A stretch of 64,000 bases of DNA from positions 124,001-188,000 of the forward strand of contig CAVWFK010000046.1 in the NCBI GenBank assembly GCA_963754235.1, written 5' to 3'. Below the pieces are notes generated by a model that searched no databases, had not been told where the DNA came from, and was given only the letters and a program-made list of their open reading frames with translations. Shown in pieces: positions 25,368-35,044 of the stretch; the first letter of the stretch is position 1, and every line of letters starts with the position of its first letter. The position numbers were made by a program, and so were the translations under genes. The stretch comes from DATAYA01 sp963754235. GTDB lineage: Bacteria > Pseudomonadota > Alphaproteobacteria > Acetobacterales > Acetobacteraceae.

Positions 25368-26748
25368 GTGACCGTGCCACCGCCCGACCCCTACGACGTG
25401 CTGGTGATCGGCGGCGGGCAGGCCGGCATTCCGCTCGCCCGCGGCCTCGCGGCCAAGGGGATGCGGGTGGCCCTCGCCGAGCGCAGGCATCTCGGCGGCA
25501 GTTGCGTCAATTTCGGCTGCACGCCGACCAAGGCCGCGATCGCCTCGGCGCGAATCGCCCACCAGTCCCGCCGCGCTGCCGAATGGGGCGTGCGCGTGGG
25601 CGAGGTGGCGGTCGATTTCCCGGCCGTGATCGCGCGGGCGCGGGCGATCGCGGAGCACTCGCGCAACGGTCTGGAACGCGGCTTTGCGCAAGCGCCGAAC
25701 CCCGCGCTGCTGCGTGGCCATGCGCGGCTCGACGGCCCGTACGGACGCGGGCTTTCGCGTGCGGGTCGGGACCACCGATACGATCGCGCGCGCGGTGGTG
25801 CTCAACACCGGCACGCGAACGGCGATGCCGCCGATCGAGGGGCTGGCGGCGACCGAAGTGATGCACGCCGGCAACTGGCTCGACCGCACGGCGCTGCCGG
25901 CCTCGCTCGCGATCATCGGCAGCGGCCCCATCGGGCTGGAAATGGCACAATTCTATCGCCGGATGGGCAGCGCCGTGACCGTCATCGATAACGCAGTCCG
26001 CATCGCCCACAGTGAGGACGACGACGTCGCGGCCGCCATTCAGGCGCTGCTGGAAGCCGAGGGCATTCGCTTCCGGCTCGGCGAGACGCTGCGCCGTGCG
26101 GAGGCGCACGGCGATCGGGTCGCGCTGCACGCCGCGCATGGCGCGCCGATCGAGGCGTCGGCGCTGTTCGTCGCGACCGGGCGGCGGCCGAACACCGACG
26201 ATCTCGGGCTGGAGACGGTGGGACTGGCGCCCGACGCGCACGGCGTCGTGCCGTGCGATGAGCGGCTGGCGACGCCGGTTGCCGGCATTTGGGTGGCGGG
26301 CGACATTCGCGGCGGGCCGATGTTCACCCATACGTCGTGGGACGATTATCGCATCCTGCTCTCGCAGATCGCCGGCGACGGCGCGCGCACCACGCGGCGC
26401 ATCGTGCCTTATGCGATCTTCACCGACCCCGAACTCGGCCGCGTCGGGCTGACCGAGGCAGGGGCCGCGCGTGAGGGAAGGCGGGTCCGCATCGGGCGGT
26501 TCGAGATGGCACAGAGCGGGAAGGCGTCAGAGCTCGGCGAGGCGGCGGGCTTCATCAAGGTCGTGGCGGATGGAGAGAGCAATGCGATCCTCGGCGCGGC
26601 GGTGCTCGCCGCCGCCGGTGCGGAGCTGGTGCACTGCTTCATCGACGTGATGAACGCGGGCGCGCCGTATCAGGTGATCCGCGACGCGGTCCATATCCAC
26701 CCGACGCTCGCCGAAGCGGTGCAGAGTGCGGCGGCCGCGATCGGGTGA
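25368..26748 (+). CDS. FAD-dependent disulfide oxidoreductase (mercuric reductase/LPD-like; frameshift)
   Basis: GTG 25368 or, with better spacing from AGGGAG, GTG 25374. N-terminal FAD fold DVLVIGGGQAGIPLARGLAA, redox-active disulfide GGSCVNFGCTPTK, NAD-binding LAIIGSGPIGLEMAQFYRRM, second FAD motif IWVAGDIRGGPMFTHTSWDD and C-terminal dimer domain ending HIHPTLAEAVQSAAA. A single-base shift near 25735 lies just after GHARLDGP. About 459 residues reconstructed. The CxxxxC spacing is right for the mercuric reductase/dihydrolipoamide dehydrogenase family, but there is no N-terminal HMA domain, no C-terminal vicinal cysteines and no mer genes, so mercury reduction is unlikely. Substrate unknown. 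Confidence 0.85.
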
Positions 26749-26777
26749 TATCCCCCGCCGTCATGGTCGGCGAAGCA

Positions 26778-27010
26778 GGCTGTGTGAAAACGCGCGTCGC
26801 GCGGACTCGTCATCCTGAAAATCCTCCCTCAATTCGCGGGGGGAGTGTGGCATGGGGTTTATCGAAGGTGTCGATCGCGGACAGGTGACGCTGTTGCCGC
26901 CGGCGGTGGACGACTACGTCGCCGCCGACGCGGTGGTGCGAGTGATCGACGCGTTCGTGACCAGCCTCGACATGCCAGCTCTGGCTGAAGTTGGACATCA
27001 AGAATCGTGA
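26778..27010 (+). mobile_element. IS1182-family left-end fragment
   Basis: GGCTGTGTGAAAACGC at 26778 is a typical IS1182-type terminal sequence. ATG 26852 starts MGFIEGVDRGQVTLLPPAVD, DYVAADAVVRVIDAFV, the standard N-terminus of IS1182 transposases, but the frame stops at 27010 after 52 residues. The rest of the element is missing; IS1634-type DNA begins at this point. It lies directly after a short intergenic repeat at 26757-26775. Confidence 0.75.
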
Positions 27011-28790
27011 ACCAATTGATTAGGAACGCGAATCCGGAAAATTCAAGGGCGCGTGGCACCACGCCGCGGGCGTCCGCGACGCGGCGGCGGTCGCGCTGGT
27101 GCCGCGATCGGTGGCGGCGTCGCGTTCGGCAACTGGCGCACCAACGGCGGCAGGGCGACGCCAGCGGCCTTGAACACGCCACCGGCGCAACCTGGCGCGT
27201 GAGGCCGCAGCAGGAAGCGCTTGGTCGCTTGCTCGACCGTCATCTGCTCGACGCGATCGAGGTCGCGCACGATATCGCCCCACTCCGCAGTCACGTCTGC
27301 GGCGGCCAGTCGCTCGTCGAGTTCCTTGCGCAGCAGCAGGGCGAGGAACGAACAAAACAGGTGGCCGGCGATGGCGGCGTCGGATTGATGGTAGATCGGT
27401 CGCGTCTCCAGGATCGACTTTGCCGTCCTAAAAATGGCCTCCACTTTCCAGAGCTGCCGGTACGCTAGGGCAACCGAGAGGACAGGAAGCTTGCTGTTGG
27501 TGCGTAGCACGTAAAGCCCATCGAAGCGGGCGTCCTCGGTGATCCGGTCGGCGTCGATTTCGAAGTGCCCCTCGCACGGGGTAGCGAGAAACCGGCGATA
27601 GCCGGCGTTGCCGACCAACCCCTTGTCGCCTTGCTGCAGCTTCAGCCGCAGGCTCTCGACGATGGCGGCACGGGCAGCGGCGTCTCGCCGCGCCTCCTCG
27701 GGGTTGAAGCAGACCACGTAGCGGCGCGGCCTGGTCCCAGGCCCCCAGTCACCGACCACCACCTCCTTGACCTCCAGCGCCGTCTCCGCCCCGCGTGCGC
27801 GCGGGATAATCAGCGGCACCATCGGCTTGCGGTCGGCCAGCACGACCTGGCGCACCTCGCTGTCACTGCGTTCGCGCGCGCCGAGGATGTACTCGATGCC
27901 GCGCGCCTCCAACTCGCTGATCGTCTCGGTGCTGATCATGCCGCGATCGGCAACCACACCCATCCGTGCAATGCCGAAGCGCTCGCGCAGGCGCCTGACC
28001 ACCGGCAGCAGTGCCTTTACGTCGGTGGCGTTCCCCGGCCAGGTCTCCGAGCAGATCGGCCGACCCTCGGCATCGAGCACGACGCCCACGATCACCTGCC
28101 GCAGATCGGGTCGATGGTCCTTGGATTTGCCGTGTCGGCCGAGGCTCTCACCCCCGGCGCCGGTGAACATCAACGAGGTGGTGTCGAACAGCACCACGGA
28201 GAGATCGCTGAACAGGCTGCGCCGGCGCGCGAACAGCGCCTCCTCGATCAGATCCCCCGGGTCCGGCTTTGCCGGCCCGAGGGCAGGCTCTTGTTGCGGC
28301 GGGGCGCGCGCGTCGCCCCACTCTGGTCGGCCAGCTCCTCGCCCAGCCAAGCCATCGCCCGATACAGCTGGTGCAGCTCCAGGCCGTCGGCGCCGTCGAT
28401 CTGGTAAGCATCCAGCCACTTCTCACCGGCGCGATCGGAGCCGGAGACCACCAGCCGATGCAGCACGCTGGCAAACACCGCACGCTCCAGCGAAAAGCCG
28501 AAGCCGCGCCCCGTGGCGAGCCGCTCGATCACCGCGCGACAACCAGTCTGTTCCCACAGCCGGCCGAAGATCATCGGCGCGCCGATCCGCACACTGGCGC
28601 TGGTCTGCAGCGTTCCGGCCTGCAGGCTGGAGATCAGCAGGGCGGTCTCGGAGAACCGGGCACCCAGCCACTTGGTCGGCACCGCAGCCGGTTTCGGCAG
28701 ATCCCCGCGCTTTGCTCCCGCGCTTTTCAGCAACTTACTAGCACCGCAAGCCGCTACAATTCTCCGAATCGGGGCGAGTTGCGAAACTCG
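27011..28790 (-). mobile_element. IS1634-family (IS4-like) insertion sequence
   Basis: The transposase coding region fills it. Possible degenerate ends CGAATCCGGAAAATT (27029) and CCGATTCGGAGAATT (read inward from 28773) form an imperfect inverted repeat, but I could not find a target duplication, so both limits are approximate. It inserted into or beside the IS1182-type fragment and ends just beyond the lactonase stop. Confidence 0.7.
27043..28733 (-). CDS. IS1634-family transposase (frameshift)
   Basis: The N-terminal frame gives RIGAPMIFGRLWEQTGCRAV, ERAVFASVLHRLVVSGSDRA and LYRAMAWLGEELADQ. After a single-base shift near 28290 the other frame continues DLIEEALFARRRSLFSDLSV, VLFDTTSLMFTG, HGKSKDHRPDLRQVIVGVVL, VADRGMISTETISELEARGI, TNSKLPVLSVALAYRQLWKV and EAIFRTAKSILETRPIYHQS. 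These include the DDE residues (D of FDTTS, D of VADRGM, E of KVEAIFR). The DDE core is intact apart from the shift. The C-terminus ends in an unusual Pro/Arg-rich tail (PRRGRPRRGATRP). No clear start codon was found; the limit at 28733 is the first TTG. Confidence 0.82.
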
Positions 28791-28792
28791 GG

Positions 28793-29815
28793 CTAACTCT
28801 CCTCAGGGACTATCTCAATCCAGTTTGGCCCCCCGCCAACTTCCACCGCGCTTACCCGGCCGAGTGCGCCGCTGGTCTGATCGATCGCGTAGGTTGCGAC
28901 TCTGCCCGAGGTCAGACCGGCGCAAAGCAGGAACTTGCCTTGTGAATCGATTGCGAAGCCGCGCGGCGTCGGTTCGCTCGGCACATGGCCCGTCAGTATG
29001 AGGAGGCCGGTTTCGGCATCGACGCGGAAAGCAGCGAGGATATGGGTCGTGCGCTCACTGGCATAAAGGAACCGCTCGTCCGGAGTCAGGTGGATATCCG
29101 CCGCGGCCACGTTGCCGGCGGCGGGTCCCGCCAGAAGGGTGATGGACTGGTTCTCCCGCAAAGCTCCCGTATCCGAGTCACGGTCATAGAGGTTGATGGT
29201 GCCGTCGAGCTCGTTCAACAGATACAGGTGACGGCCGCGATGGGCGAAGACGAAATGACGGGGCCCCGCCCCGACGCGGGTCGTGGCGGCCGGATAAGGC
29301 GTGGAGTCAAGGCTCGAACCGTCGAATGGTTGGGCGAGGACCACATCGCCGCCGAGGCAGGCGGCATAAATGAAGCGGTTCTCCGGATCGGGCCGAATGC
29401 TGTGCGCCTTCGGCGGTGTGGCGAGCACCTGGGTGGTCTCGCCCGCTACTCCATCAGTGATCGGGGCGAGACCGAGTTTGGCGCCGCTATAGGACGCGCT
29501 GAACAGACGAGTCCCGGTCCGGTCTGTCGATAAATAACACACACTGTCGGGCAGCTTTGCGGTCCCGCGCAGCTCGAGCGCGCCAGTGGTCGGGTCGATT
29601 GCGAAGCTGCATATGGGGAATGGTTCAGTGCGCAGTGCGGCGTAGAGCCATCTCCGATTGGGGCTGAGGGCGAGCGGCAGGCTGTTGGGGGAGGATTCCG
29701 CCGTGCCGGGCACATCGGTGCGCGATAACTCGCGCAAGGCGCCTGTGGCTCGGTTCATATCAAGCACGACGATCTGCTTATCGTCGGCGCATGACACGTA
29801 GGCGGTGGTTCGCAT
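28793..29815 (-). CDS. Lactonase, YbhE/Pgl-type seven-bladed beta-propeller
   Basis: 340 residues, intact, ATG 29815. Repeated blade motifs such as IVVLDMNRATGALRELSRTD, FAIDPTTGALELRG, LYDRDSDTGALRENQSITLL, FRVDAETGLLILTGHVPSEP and YAIDQTSGALGRVSAVEVGG show the propeller. SIRPDPENRFIYAACLGGD and GPRHFVFAHRGRHLYLLNEL are the family's conserved core with metal/substrate residues. No signal peptide, so cytosolic. Usually 6-phosphogluconolactonase or an aldonolactonase; because a uronate dehydrogenase is divergently encoded 71 bp away, hydrolysis of the aldarolactone it makes is the most attractive inference. The stop lies immediately beside the IS1634-type element, leaving the end intact. Confidence 0.88.
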   Translation of the reverse strand: MRTTAYVSCADDKQIVVLDMNRATGALRELSRTDVPGTAESSPNSLPLALSPNRRWLYAALRTEPFPICSFAIDPTTGALELRGTAKLPDSVCYLSTDRTGTRLFSASYSGAKLGLAPITDGVAGETTQVLATPPKAHSIRPDPENRFIYAACLGGDVVLAQPFDGSSLDSTPYPAATTRVGAGPRHFVFAHRGRHLYLLNELDGTINLYDRDSDTGALRENQSITLLAGPAAGNVAAADIHLTPDERFLYASERTTHILAAFRVDAETGLLILTGHVPSEPTPRGFAIDSQGKFLLCAGLTSGRVATYAIDQTSGALGRVSAVEVGGGPNWIEIVPEES

Positions 29816-29886
29816 GACGGCTTCCTTGCCTTTGCCCAGGATAGTGGAAGAATATCGGAGTTGAAGCGGGAGAGGGAGAGCAACGC

Positions 29887-30714
29887 ATGATCGACCCGCG
29901 CACCGACCGGGTCCTGATCACCGGCGCGGCCGGTTTGGTCGGGTCGGCGTTACGCGAGCACCTGCGGCCCGCCTACGGCCATCTCCTGTTGACCGATCTG
30001 CGGGAAATTCCCGATCTCGCATGCAATGAGGAAGCCGTCCTGGCCGACATCACGGACCGCCACGCGATGGAGCAGATGGTCGCTGCCTGCAAGGCGCTCG
30101 TGCACCTGGCTGGGCTAGGCGGGTCTGGCGACCTCGAGGCGCTATTTCGGGCGAACGTGCGCGGCTTGTTCGATGCCTTGGAAGCGGCACGCCTGGGCGG
30201 CATCAAGCGGATCGTATTCGCCAGCAGCAACCACGCCTTTGGCTGTTATCCGATAGAGGTGCCTGTCAGCCCCGACATGGCGCCGCGGCCGGACAGCCTG
30301 TATGGCGCGTTCAAGGTGCTTGGCGAGACCATGTTGCGCACCTATTACGAGCGGCACGGGATCGCATCGGTATCGCTGCGAATCGGCACCTTCCGCCAGC
30401 TGCCGATCGACCAGCGGTCGCTCGCAACCTGGCTGAGCCCGCGCGACCTCGCGCAGCTGGTTGACCTGTCGCTCCGGCATCCCAATCCCGGATGCCTCGT
30501 CATCAACGGCTACTCGGGCAACACGCGTATCAAGACCAGGGATCCCGACTGGGCATTCCTGGGCTATGTGCCGCTGGATAATGCCGAGGAACATGTCAGC
30601 GCGCTTCGCGGGATGGGCGTGGACGTGGACGGCCCTTGGGAGTGGAAGGAGCACGGCGGTTCGTTGGCGCGCGCGGAGGAGCGGCAGGCGCGGCGGCCCT
30701 CACTCCCCTCTTAA
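29887..30714 (+). CDS. udh: NAD-dependent uronate dehydrogenase-type SDR
   Basis: 275 residues; ATG 29887 with GGGAGAG upstream. Extended SDR: ITGAAGLVGS (11-20), LVHLAGLGGSGDLEALFRAN, IVFASSNHAFGCYP (active-site Ser region), SLYGAFKVLGE with Tyr139 and Lys143, and ASVSLRIGTFRQLPIDQRSL. The SSNHAFG and RSLATWLSPRDLAQLV blocks are typical of uronate dehydrogenases, which oxidise galacturonate or glucuronate to the aldaro-lactone. The C-terminal 20 residues are Arg/Glu-rich. Divergent with the lactonase, giving a two-step oxidation and hydrolysis pair. Confidence 0.85.
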   Translation: MIDPRTDRVLITGAAGLVGSALREHLRPAYGHLLLTDLREIPDLACNEEAVLADITDRHAMEQMVAACKALVHLAGLGGSGDLEALFRANVRGLFDALEAARLGGIKRIVFASSNHAFGCYPIEVPVSPDMAPRPDSLYGAFKVLGETMLRTYYERHGIASVSLRIGTFRQLPIDQRSLATWLSPRDLAQLVDLSLRHPNPGCLVINGYSGNTRIKTRDPDWAFLGYVPLDNAEEHVSALRGMGVDVDGPWEWKEHGGSLARAEERQARRPSLPS

Positions 30715-31311
30715 TCTCTGACACGGCGTTGCTTCCGATGATGCGCCGGCGCAGCAGCGGGAAGATGGTCAGCGTGGGCACGACGCTCACCACAGAGCCC
30801 GCCTTCAGCTTGCTGGCGGCGGTGGTGAACAGGAACCGGAAGGCAGCCAAGCCGAGCAGAGATCGGCGGGCTGATCGGCCCGGGTGATCGCAAGAGTGCT
30901 CAGCCGATCACCACTACCGAGCGCTCCTACATTCATGCCAAGAGCATCGAAGCGGTGCACCTGGTACAAGGCATGATATTGGGAGGCGAAAGGCACTTGC
31001 AAAACAAGCAACATATAGGAGCCCTTCGTGGCGACCGATCGTTTAGACGCAGACACTCTGCAAACCAATTCAGCGCCCCTGCGCAACACGCGCCGTTGCT
31101 GTCTGCATCACCCATCCCGTCGCGCAAGGCAGCAGCCGGGCCGGCTGCGAGCCTGATCCAGCCCTGTTCCCAGCCTGCGGCGAGCCTCATCCGGCCCTGT
31201 TCTTCGGCCGATCGGGTTCGCCACCGCCGGCGCCGACCCGCTGAACACAAGGCGGGTCCGGTCATCGCGGTCGGGCGGCGAAGCGTCCCGCTTCGCATGC
31301 TGAGGGTGGGG
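30715..31311. other. Intergenic interval with possible permease relic
   Basis: On the minus strand, 30850-30700 reads AAFRFLFTTAASKLKAGSVV then SVVPTLTIFPLLRRRIIGSN, resembling the last helix of a MalG-type sugar ABC permease (usual ending ..VVSVIPTLILFFLAQR..). It has no start or upstream domain, so at most it is a remnant. The rest, to 31311, is open in several frames without motifs and slightly AT-richer around 30920-31030; I see no RNA gene or repeat there. Confidence 0.35.
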
Positions 31312-31614
<303 letters not shown>

Positions 31615-31701
31615 ATCCGCCCGGCCGTATAGCGGCGCGCGGGCCGGCCGGCAAGCGCCTGCACTCCTCCCAACCGTACCGTCCGGTGCTATACTCCCGC
31701 C

Positions 31702-32316
31702 ATGAACGTCGCCCTCCGCAAGCCGCGCATGACGCGCGAACAGTTCTTCGCCTGGGCCCAGGCCCGCGACGAACGCTACGAGTTCGACGGCTTCGAACCC
31801 GTCGCCATGACCGGCGGCAGCGTCAACCACAGCCAGATCACCCAGAACGTCGCCTTCGCCCTGCGCACACGTCTGCAAGGCAGCGGTTGCAGACCGCTCG
31901 GCCCGGACGCCGGCGTCGCAACCATCGGCGATACCGTCCGCTATCCGGACGCCCTGGTGACCTGCACGAAGACCCCGGGCGCCGCCCATTTGGTGGAGGG
32001 TGTGGTCGTCGTCTTCGAGGTTATCAGCCCAACCTCCGGCCGCATCGACCGCATCGTGAAGGTCCGCGAATACCGCACCGTCCCGTCAATCCGCCGCTAC
32101 GTCATCCTGGAACACACCAGCATCGGCCTCACTGTTCTCGAACGGGCAACCGCAACCGGCGACGAGCCGTGGCGCGCCACCGCCCTGACCGGCGAGGACA
32201 CGCTGCAAATGCCCGAGATCGGTATCGAAATCCCCGTCGCCGAACTCTACGAAAACGTCGATCTGCCGGACGCCCTCACCGGGGATTTCGGCGACAGCAC
32301 TGCGGCCAAAACGTAA
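31702..32316 (+). CDS. Uma2-family (DUF820) endonuclease-like protein
   Basis: 204 residues, ATG 31702, intact. PD-(D/E)XK-type fold: MTREQFFAWAQARDERYEFD, GGSVNHSQITQNVAFALRTR, then VRYPDALVTCTKTP (Asp) and VVVFEVISPTSGRIDRIVKV (Glu and nearby Lys), YRTVPSIRRYVILEHTSIGL. Uma2 proteins are abundant in cyanobacteria and some Alphaproteobacteria as solitary genes; function is unproven, with nuclease activity predicted from the fold. Lies just past the intron-containing tRNA, no partner gene, so a homing role for the intron is unlikely because these proteins are not known homing enzymes. Confidence 0.85.
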   Translation: MNVALRKPRMTREQFFAWAQARDERYEFDGFEPVAMTGGSVNHSQITQNVAFALRTRLQGSGCRPLGPDAGVATIGDTVRYPDALVTCTKTPGAAHLVEGVVVVFEVISPTSGRIDRIVKVREYRTVPSIRRYVILEHTSIGLTVLERATATGDEPWRATALTGEDTLQMPEIGIEIPVAELYENVDLPDALTGDFGDSTAAKT

Positions 32317-32346
32317 ATCCGCCGCCGCCCCTGTCGCTGCCGGCCC

Positions 32347-33555
32347 CTATCTCTCCCGCCCAGCCCGGTCTCGCAGCGCGCGAAACCGGCGATATACCGC
32401 ACTGACCTCCTCGCCGTTCGGATCAATCGCATACGCAACTTTCGCGGCACGCTCGGCCAACGACAGCCATTTCACCTCGCCCGTCACCTCGAACAGATCG
32501 AGCAGCGCGCCCGCCCGCGTCGTCGCCAGCACCTTCTGCGCGCCGCCATCCTTCACCCGACCCGCGTGCAGCACGATCCCGTTGGGCAGTTCGAGGGCCG
32601 CGCCGAACCGCGCCGCGATTGCCGGCGCCAGCCCCAGACGTCCATAGTCGAATGCAACCGCGCTGCGGTCGAGCACGCGCAGCACCACCGTCTCCCCGTG
32701 CAGCGAGGGAATGGTGGAGACGCGGAAATCGATCTCGTGGCCGCGCACCGCGAGCTTGATCCGCCCGTCCTGCGGCAGTCGCCGCTCGGCGATGTCGAGC
32801 CGGGCCATTATTTTCACCCGCGAGACGATCGCCGCGGCGAGGCGCGCTGGCGGCGCCTCCGCCTCGTGCAGCACGCCGTCGTAGCGGTAGCGCAGCCGCA
32901 GCCGGTCCTCGAACGGTTCGAGATGAATGTCGGAGGCCTGGGTCTCCACCGCGCGCGCGATGAGCTGGTTGACCAGCCGGATCACCGGCGCCTCGCTGGC
33001 GAGGTCGCGCAGCCGCTCGGCATCCTCCTCCAGCGGCGCGCCGTCGCCGGCTTCGGCTCGGTCGGCCGGCGCATCCGCCTCGGGATAGAGCCGCGCGATT
33101 GCTGCCTCGAGGTCGAGCGGCACGGCGACGCGCAGCACGACTTCCATGCCGGTGCGTGCTGCGATGGCCGAGGGGGCGAAACGATCGAGCGGGTCGGCGA
33201 CGGCGAGAGCGATCCGCCCGTCGGCCGCCGCGCAGGGCAGCACGCGGGCATCGCGCAGGAAGCGCGGCGCGAGCAGTTCCGGCAGCACCGGCTCGGCGGG
33301 GAAGTCCTCGGCGGTGGCGAGCGGCAGGCCGAGCAGGGAGGCGGTCGCCTCGGCCAGCCCGCGGTCGCTGACCAGCCCGAGCTGGGTGAGCACGGCATCG
33401 AGGCGCTGGCCGCTCTCGGCGCCCACCCGCCTGGCGCGCTCGACGGCGCGGGCGTCGCACTGCCCGGTCTCGACCAGCCGCTCGGTCAATCGCGCCAGCA
33501 GGGCCTCGATTGATTCACGGCCGCCGGCCGATGGCCGTTCGACGAACGCATCCAT
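32347..33555 (-). pseudogene. gspE: Truncated GspE (T2SS ATPase) fused to an unrelated tail
   Basis: ATG 33555. Residues 1-130 match the GspE N-terminal domains (SDRGLAEATASLLGLPLATA, LLAPRFLRDARVLPCAA) and then VIRLVNQLIARAVETQASDI, HLEPFEDRLRLRYRYDG, IMARLDIAERRLPQDGRIKL and STIPSLHGETVVLRVLDRS. Homology stops at ELPNGIVL, directly before the place of Walker A (normally TGPTGSGKTTTLY); the next residues are HAGRVKDGGAQKV and a 70-residue tail of unknown origin. Walker A, Asp-box, Walker B and the Cys4 zinc motif are all missing, so no ATPase activity is possible. About 402 residues versus roughly 500. Breakpoint near 32568. Part of a decayed gsp locus. Confidence 0.85.
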
Positions 33556-33556
33556 C

Positions 33557-33947
33557 CTAATGCAGCCCATAGAGCCAGACGAGCCAGCCGGCCAGCGCAA
33601 GGCCGGGGCCGAATGGCACCGCCATCTACGCGCGCAAGCCCTCGCGGCGCAGCAGCGCGGTCGCGATCCCGAACAGCGCCGCCCGGTGGCAGGCGCAGCA
33701 CGGTCGCGGGCGGGCGGGCGCGGCCGAGCATCGTGCGCAGGCCAGCGACGCCCTCCGCGCCGGCGGCCACCTGGCCAAGCACGCGCTCCTGCCCGCGGCG
33801 GCGCACCGAGACGGTGACCGTGCCCAAGAAGGGGCCGGGGCCGGACGGTGCGATCACCAGGGCGCGGGAGCGCGGAGCGCGGGCGCCCGCGCTTCCCAGC
33901 AGATCGCGAAGCTGCTGCGCCCACCAGACGAAGAACTCGGCGAGCAT
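33557..33947 (-). pseudogene. gspL 5' end fused to gspO 3' end (deletion junction)
   Basis: From ATG 33947 the frame reads MLAEFFVWWAQQLRDLLGS ... TVTVSVRRRGQERVLGQVAA ... TVLRLPPG, the N-terminus of the GspL inner-membrane assembly protein. Near 33685 it turns into the end of prepilin peptidase GspO in another frame: ALFGIATALLRREGLRA, an in-frame TAG (33629-33627), then MAVPFGPGLALAGWLVWLYG LH and stop at 33557. Thus most of gspL, gspM and the 5' part of gspO are missing. The gspE relic begins 1 bp later. Two genes joined by deletion; non-functional. Confidence 0.72.
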
Positions 33948-34046
33948 AGGGGACCCGCACAACCTCCCGATTCGTGGCTGGCCAAGCCCTTACTGACACA
34001 TCTTAGACGAGGATGCGCAGAATCGCACACGATTCGGTGCATCGGG

Positions 34047-34640
34047 TTACGGCCGCGCTCGCGCGGGCGCGGCGACGATACCGGGCCAGCGCCGCGCGCC
34101 ATCGGCGAAGGCGATGTGCAGCCGCACCAGCGCCGGCAGACTGCGGCCCGACCAGGCGTGCAGCCAGGCGCCCGCCTGCACGCCTGCCGGTGGGCGCCAA
34201 TATTGCAGGTCGAGCGCCGCGACCCCGTCCAGCAGCACGGCGACGCGTGGTGGCGGCGGCGGGGCAAAGCGGACCACGTGCTCGGCCGGCCGCCAGCGCA
34301 GCACCAGCCGGTGGTCGGCATCGACGCCGAGTGCCACGTCGGCGCGGGTGGTGCCCTGCTCCCCGGCGGCCTGCGGCAGCTCGGTGGTGAAGGCGAACGC
34401 ATGCGGGCCGCCGCGCAGCAGCGGGTCGCGCCGCTGCCCGCCCGGATCCATGCGCGCGATCAGCCCGCGCAGCGTGCGATCGACGGCGTCGAGGTCGCTC
34501 CATTGCGCGCTCTGGCGGGCCTGGATCGACCAGGCACGCAGGCCCACTCGCACCCCTTGCGAGAGGCCCGCCATCAGCAGACCGAACACAACCAGGGCCA
34601 CCAGCACTTCGAGCAGGGTGAAACCCGCCGCGCGCCTCAT
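34047..34640 (-). CDS. gspJ: T2SS minor pseudopilin GspJ
   Basis: 197 residues. Short leader MRRAAG with prepilin motif GFTLLEVLVALVVFGLLMAG (cleavage after Gly6, Glu at +5 of the mature protein). The globular part contains TLRGLIARMDPGGQRRDPLL, FTTELPQ and LYWRPP-like LDLQYWRPPAGV, typical of GspJ. Its ATG overlaps the gspI stop (4 bp). In type II secretion it forms the pseudopilus tip with GspI, K and H. gspK should follow but is absent; only the gspL/gspO relic comes next. The frame itself is intact, but without ATPase and assembly genes here the product is probably orphaned. Confidence 0.85.
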   Translation of the reverse strand: MRRAAGFTLLEVLVALVVFGLLMAGLSQGVRVGLRAWSIQARQSAQWSDLDAVDRTLRGLIARMDPGGQRRDPLLRGGPHAFAFTTELPQAAGEQGTTRADVALGVDADHRLVLRWRPAEHVVRFAPPPPPRVAVLLDGVAALDLQYWRPPAGVQAGAWLHAWSGRSLPALVRLHIAFADGARRWPGIVAAPARARP

Positions 34641-35044
34641 CGCACCGCTGCGGCCGGAACGGGAGCGGCGACGGTCGCCACGCGCTCGGTGTCGAGGGTC
34701 ACCGCGCGGGTGCGGCCGTTGGCGTCCCAGCTCTCGGTGACGCGCACCGCGTAGAGCACGGCACGCACGCCGGCGGGAAGCGGCGGCCCTTGGCCCGCGA
34801 CGGAAATGCGCACGCGCCAGGCGAAGCCGCCGCCATCCTCGCCGGATTCCGTGCCGGGGACCAGCCGCACGCCGGCGGCGGCGAGGTGCGATCGCGCGCG
34901 GGAGAGCGCCTGCTGATAGCGCGCCGCGACCGCCGCCGACCCGAGCCCGGTGCCGATCGCGCGGAACATCACGCCCAGTGCCAGGGCCGCGATTGCGAAG
35001 GCGACCAGCACTTCGAGCAGGGTGAAGCCGCGCTCAGCGTGCAT
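34637..35044 (-). CDS. gspI: T2SS minor pseudopilin GspI
   Basis: 135 residues: MHAERGFTLLEVLVAFAIAA, prepilin cleavage after Gly6 with Glu at the conserved fifth mature position. The soluble part has AARYQQALSRARSHLAAAGV and WRVRISVAGQGP, the GspI beta-sheet domain. It overlaps gspH by 11 bp upstream and gspJ by 4 bp downstream, as in intact gsp operons. Intact frame; function doubtful because the secretion machinery here is truncated. Confidence 0.85.
   Translation of the reverse strand: MHAERGFTLLEVLVAFAIAALALGVMFRAIGTGLGSAAVAARYQQALSRARSHLAAAGVRLVPGTESGEDGGGFAWRVRISVAGQGPPLPAGVRAVLYAVRVTESWDANGRTRAVTLDTERVATVAAPVPAAAVR

Noticed and set aside
25368..26748. Mercuric reductase with mer operon
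   Set aside because: The redox motif fits, but terminal cysteines, HMA domain and merRTP are absent.
31702..32316. Uma2 protein as homing endonuclease of the tRNA intron
   Set aside because: It is outside the intron, on the opposite strand, and the family is not known for homing; small IC3 introns usually lack an endonuclease.
33613..34390. Plus-strand Arg/Ala-rich ORFs opposite gspL/gspJ
   Set aside because: Shadow frames of the minus-strand gsp genes.
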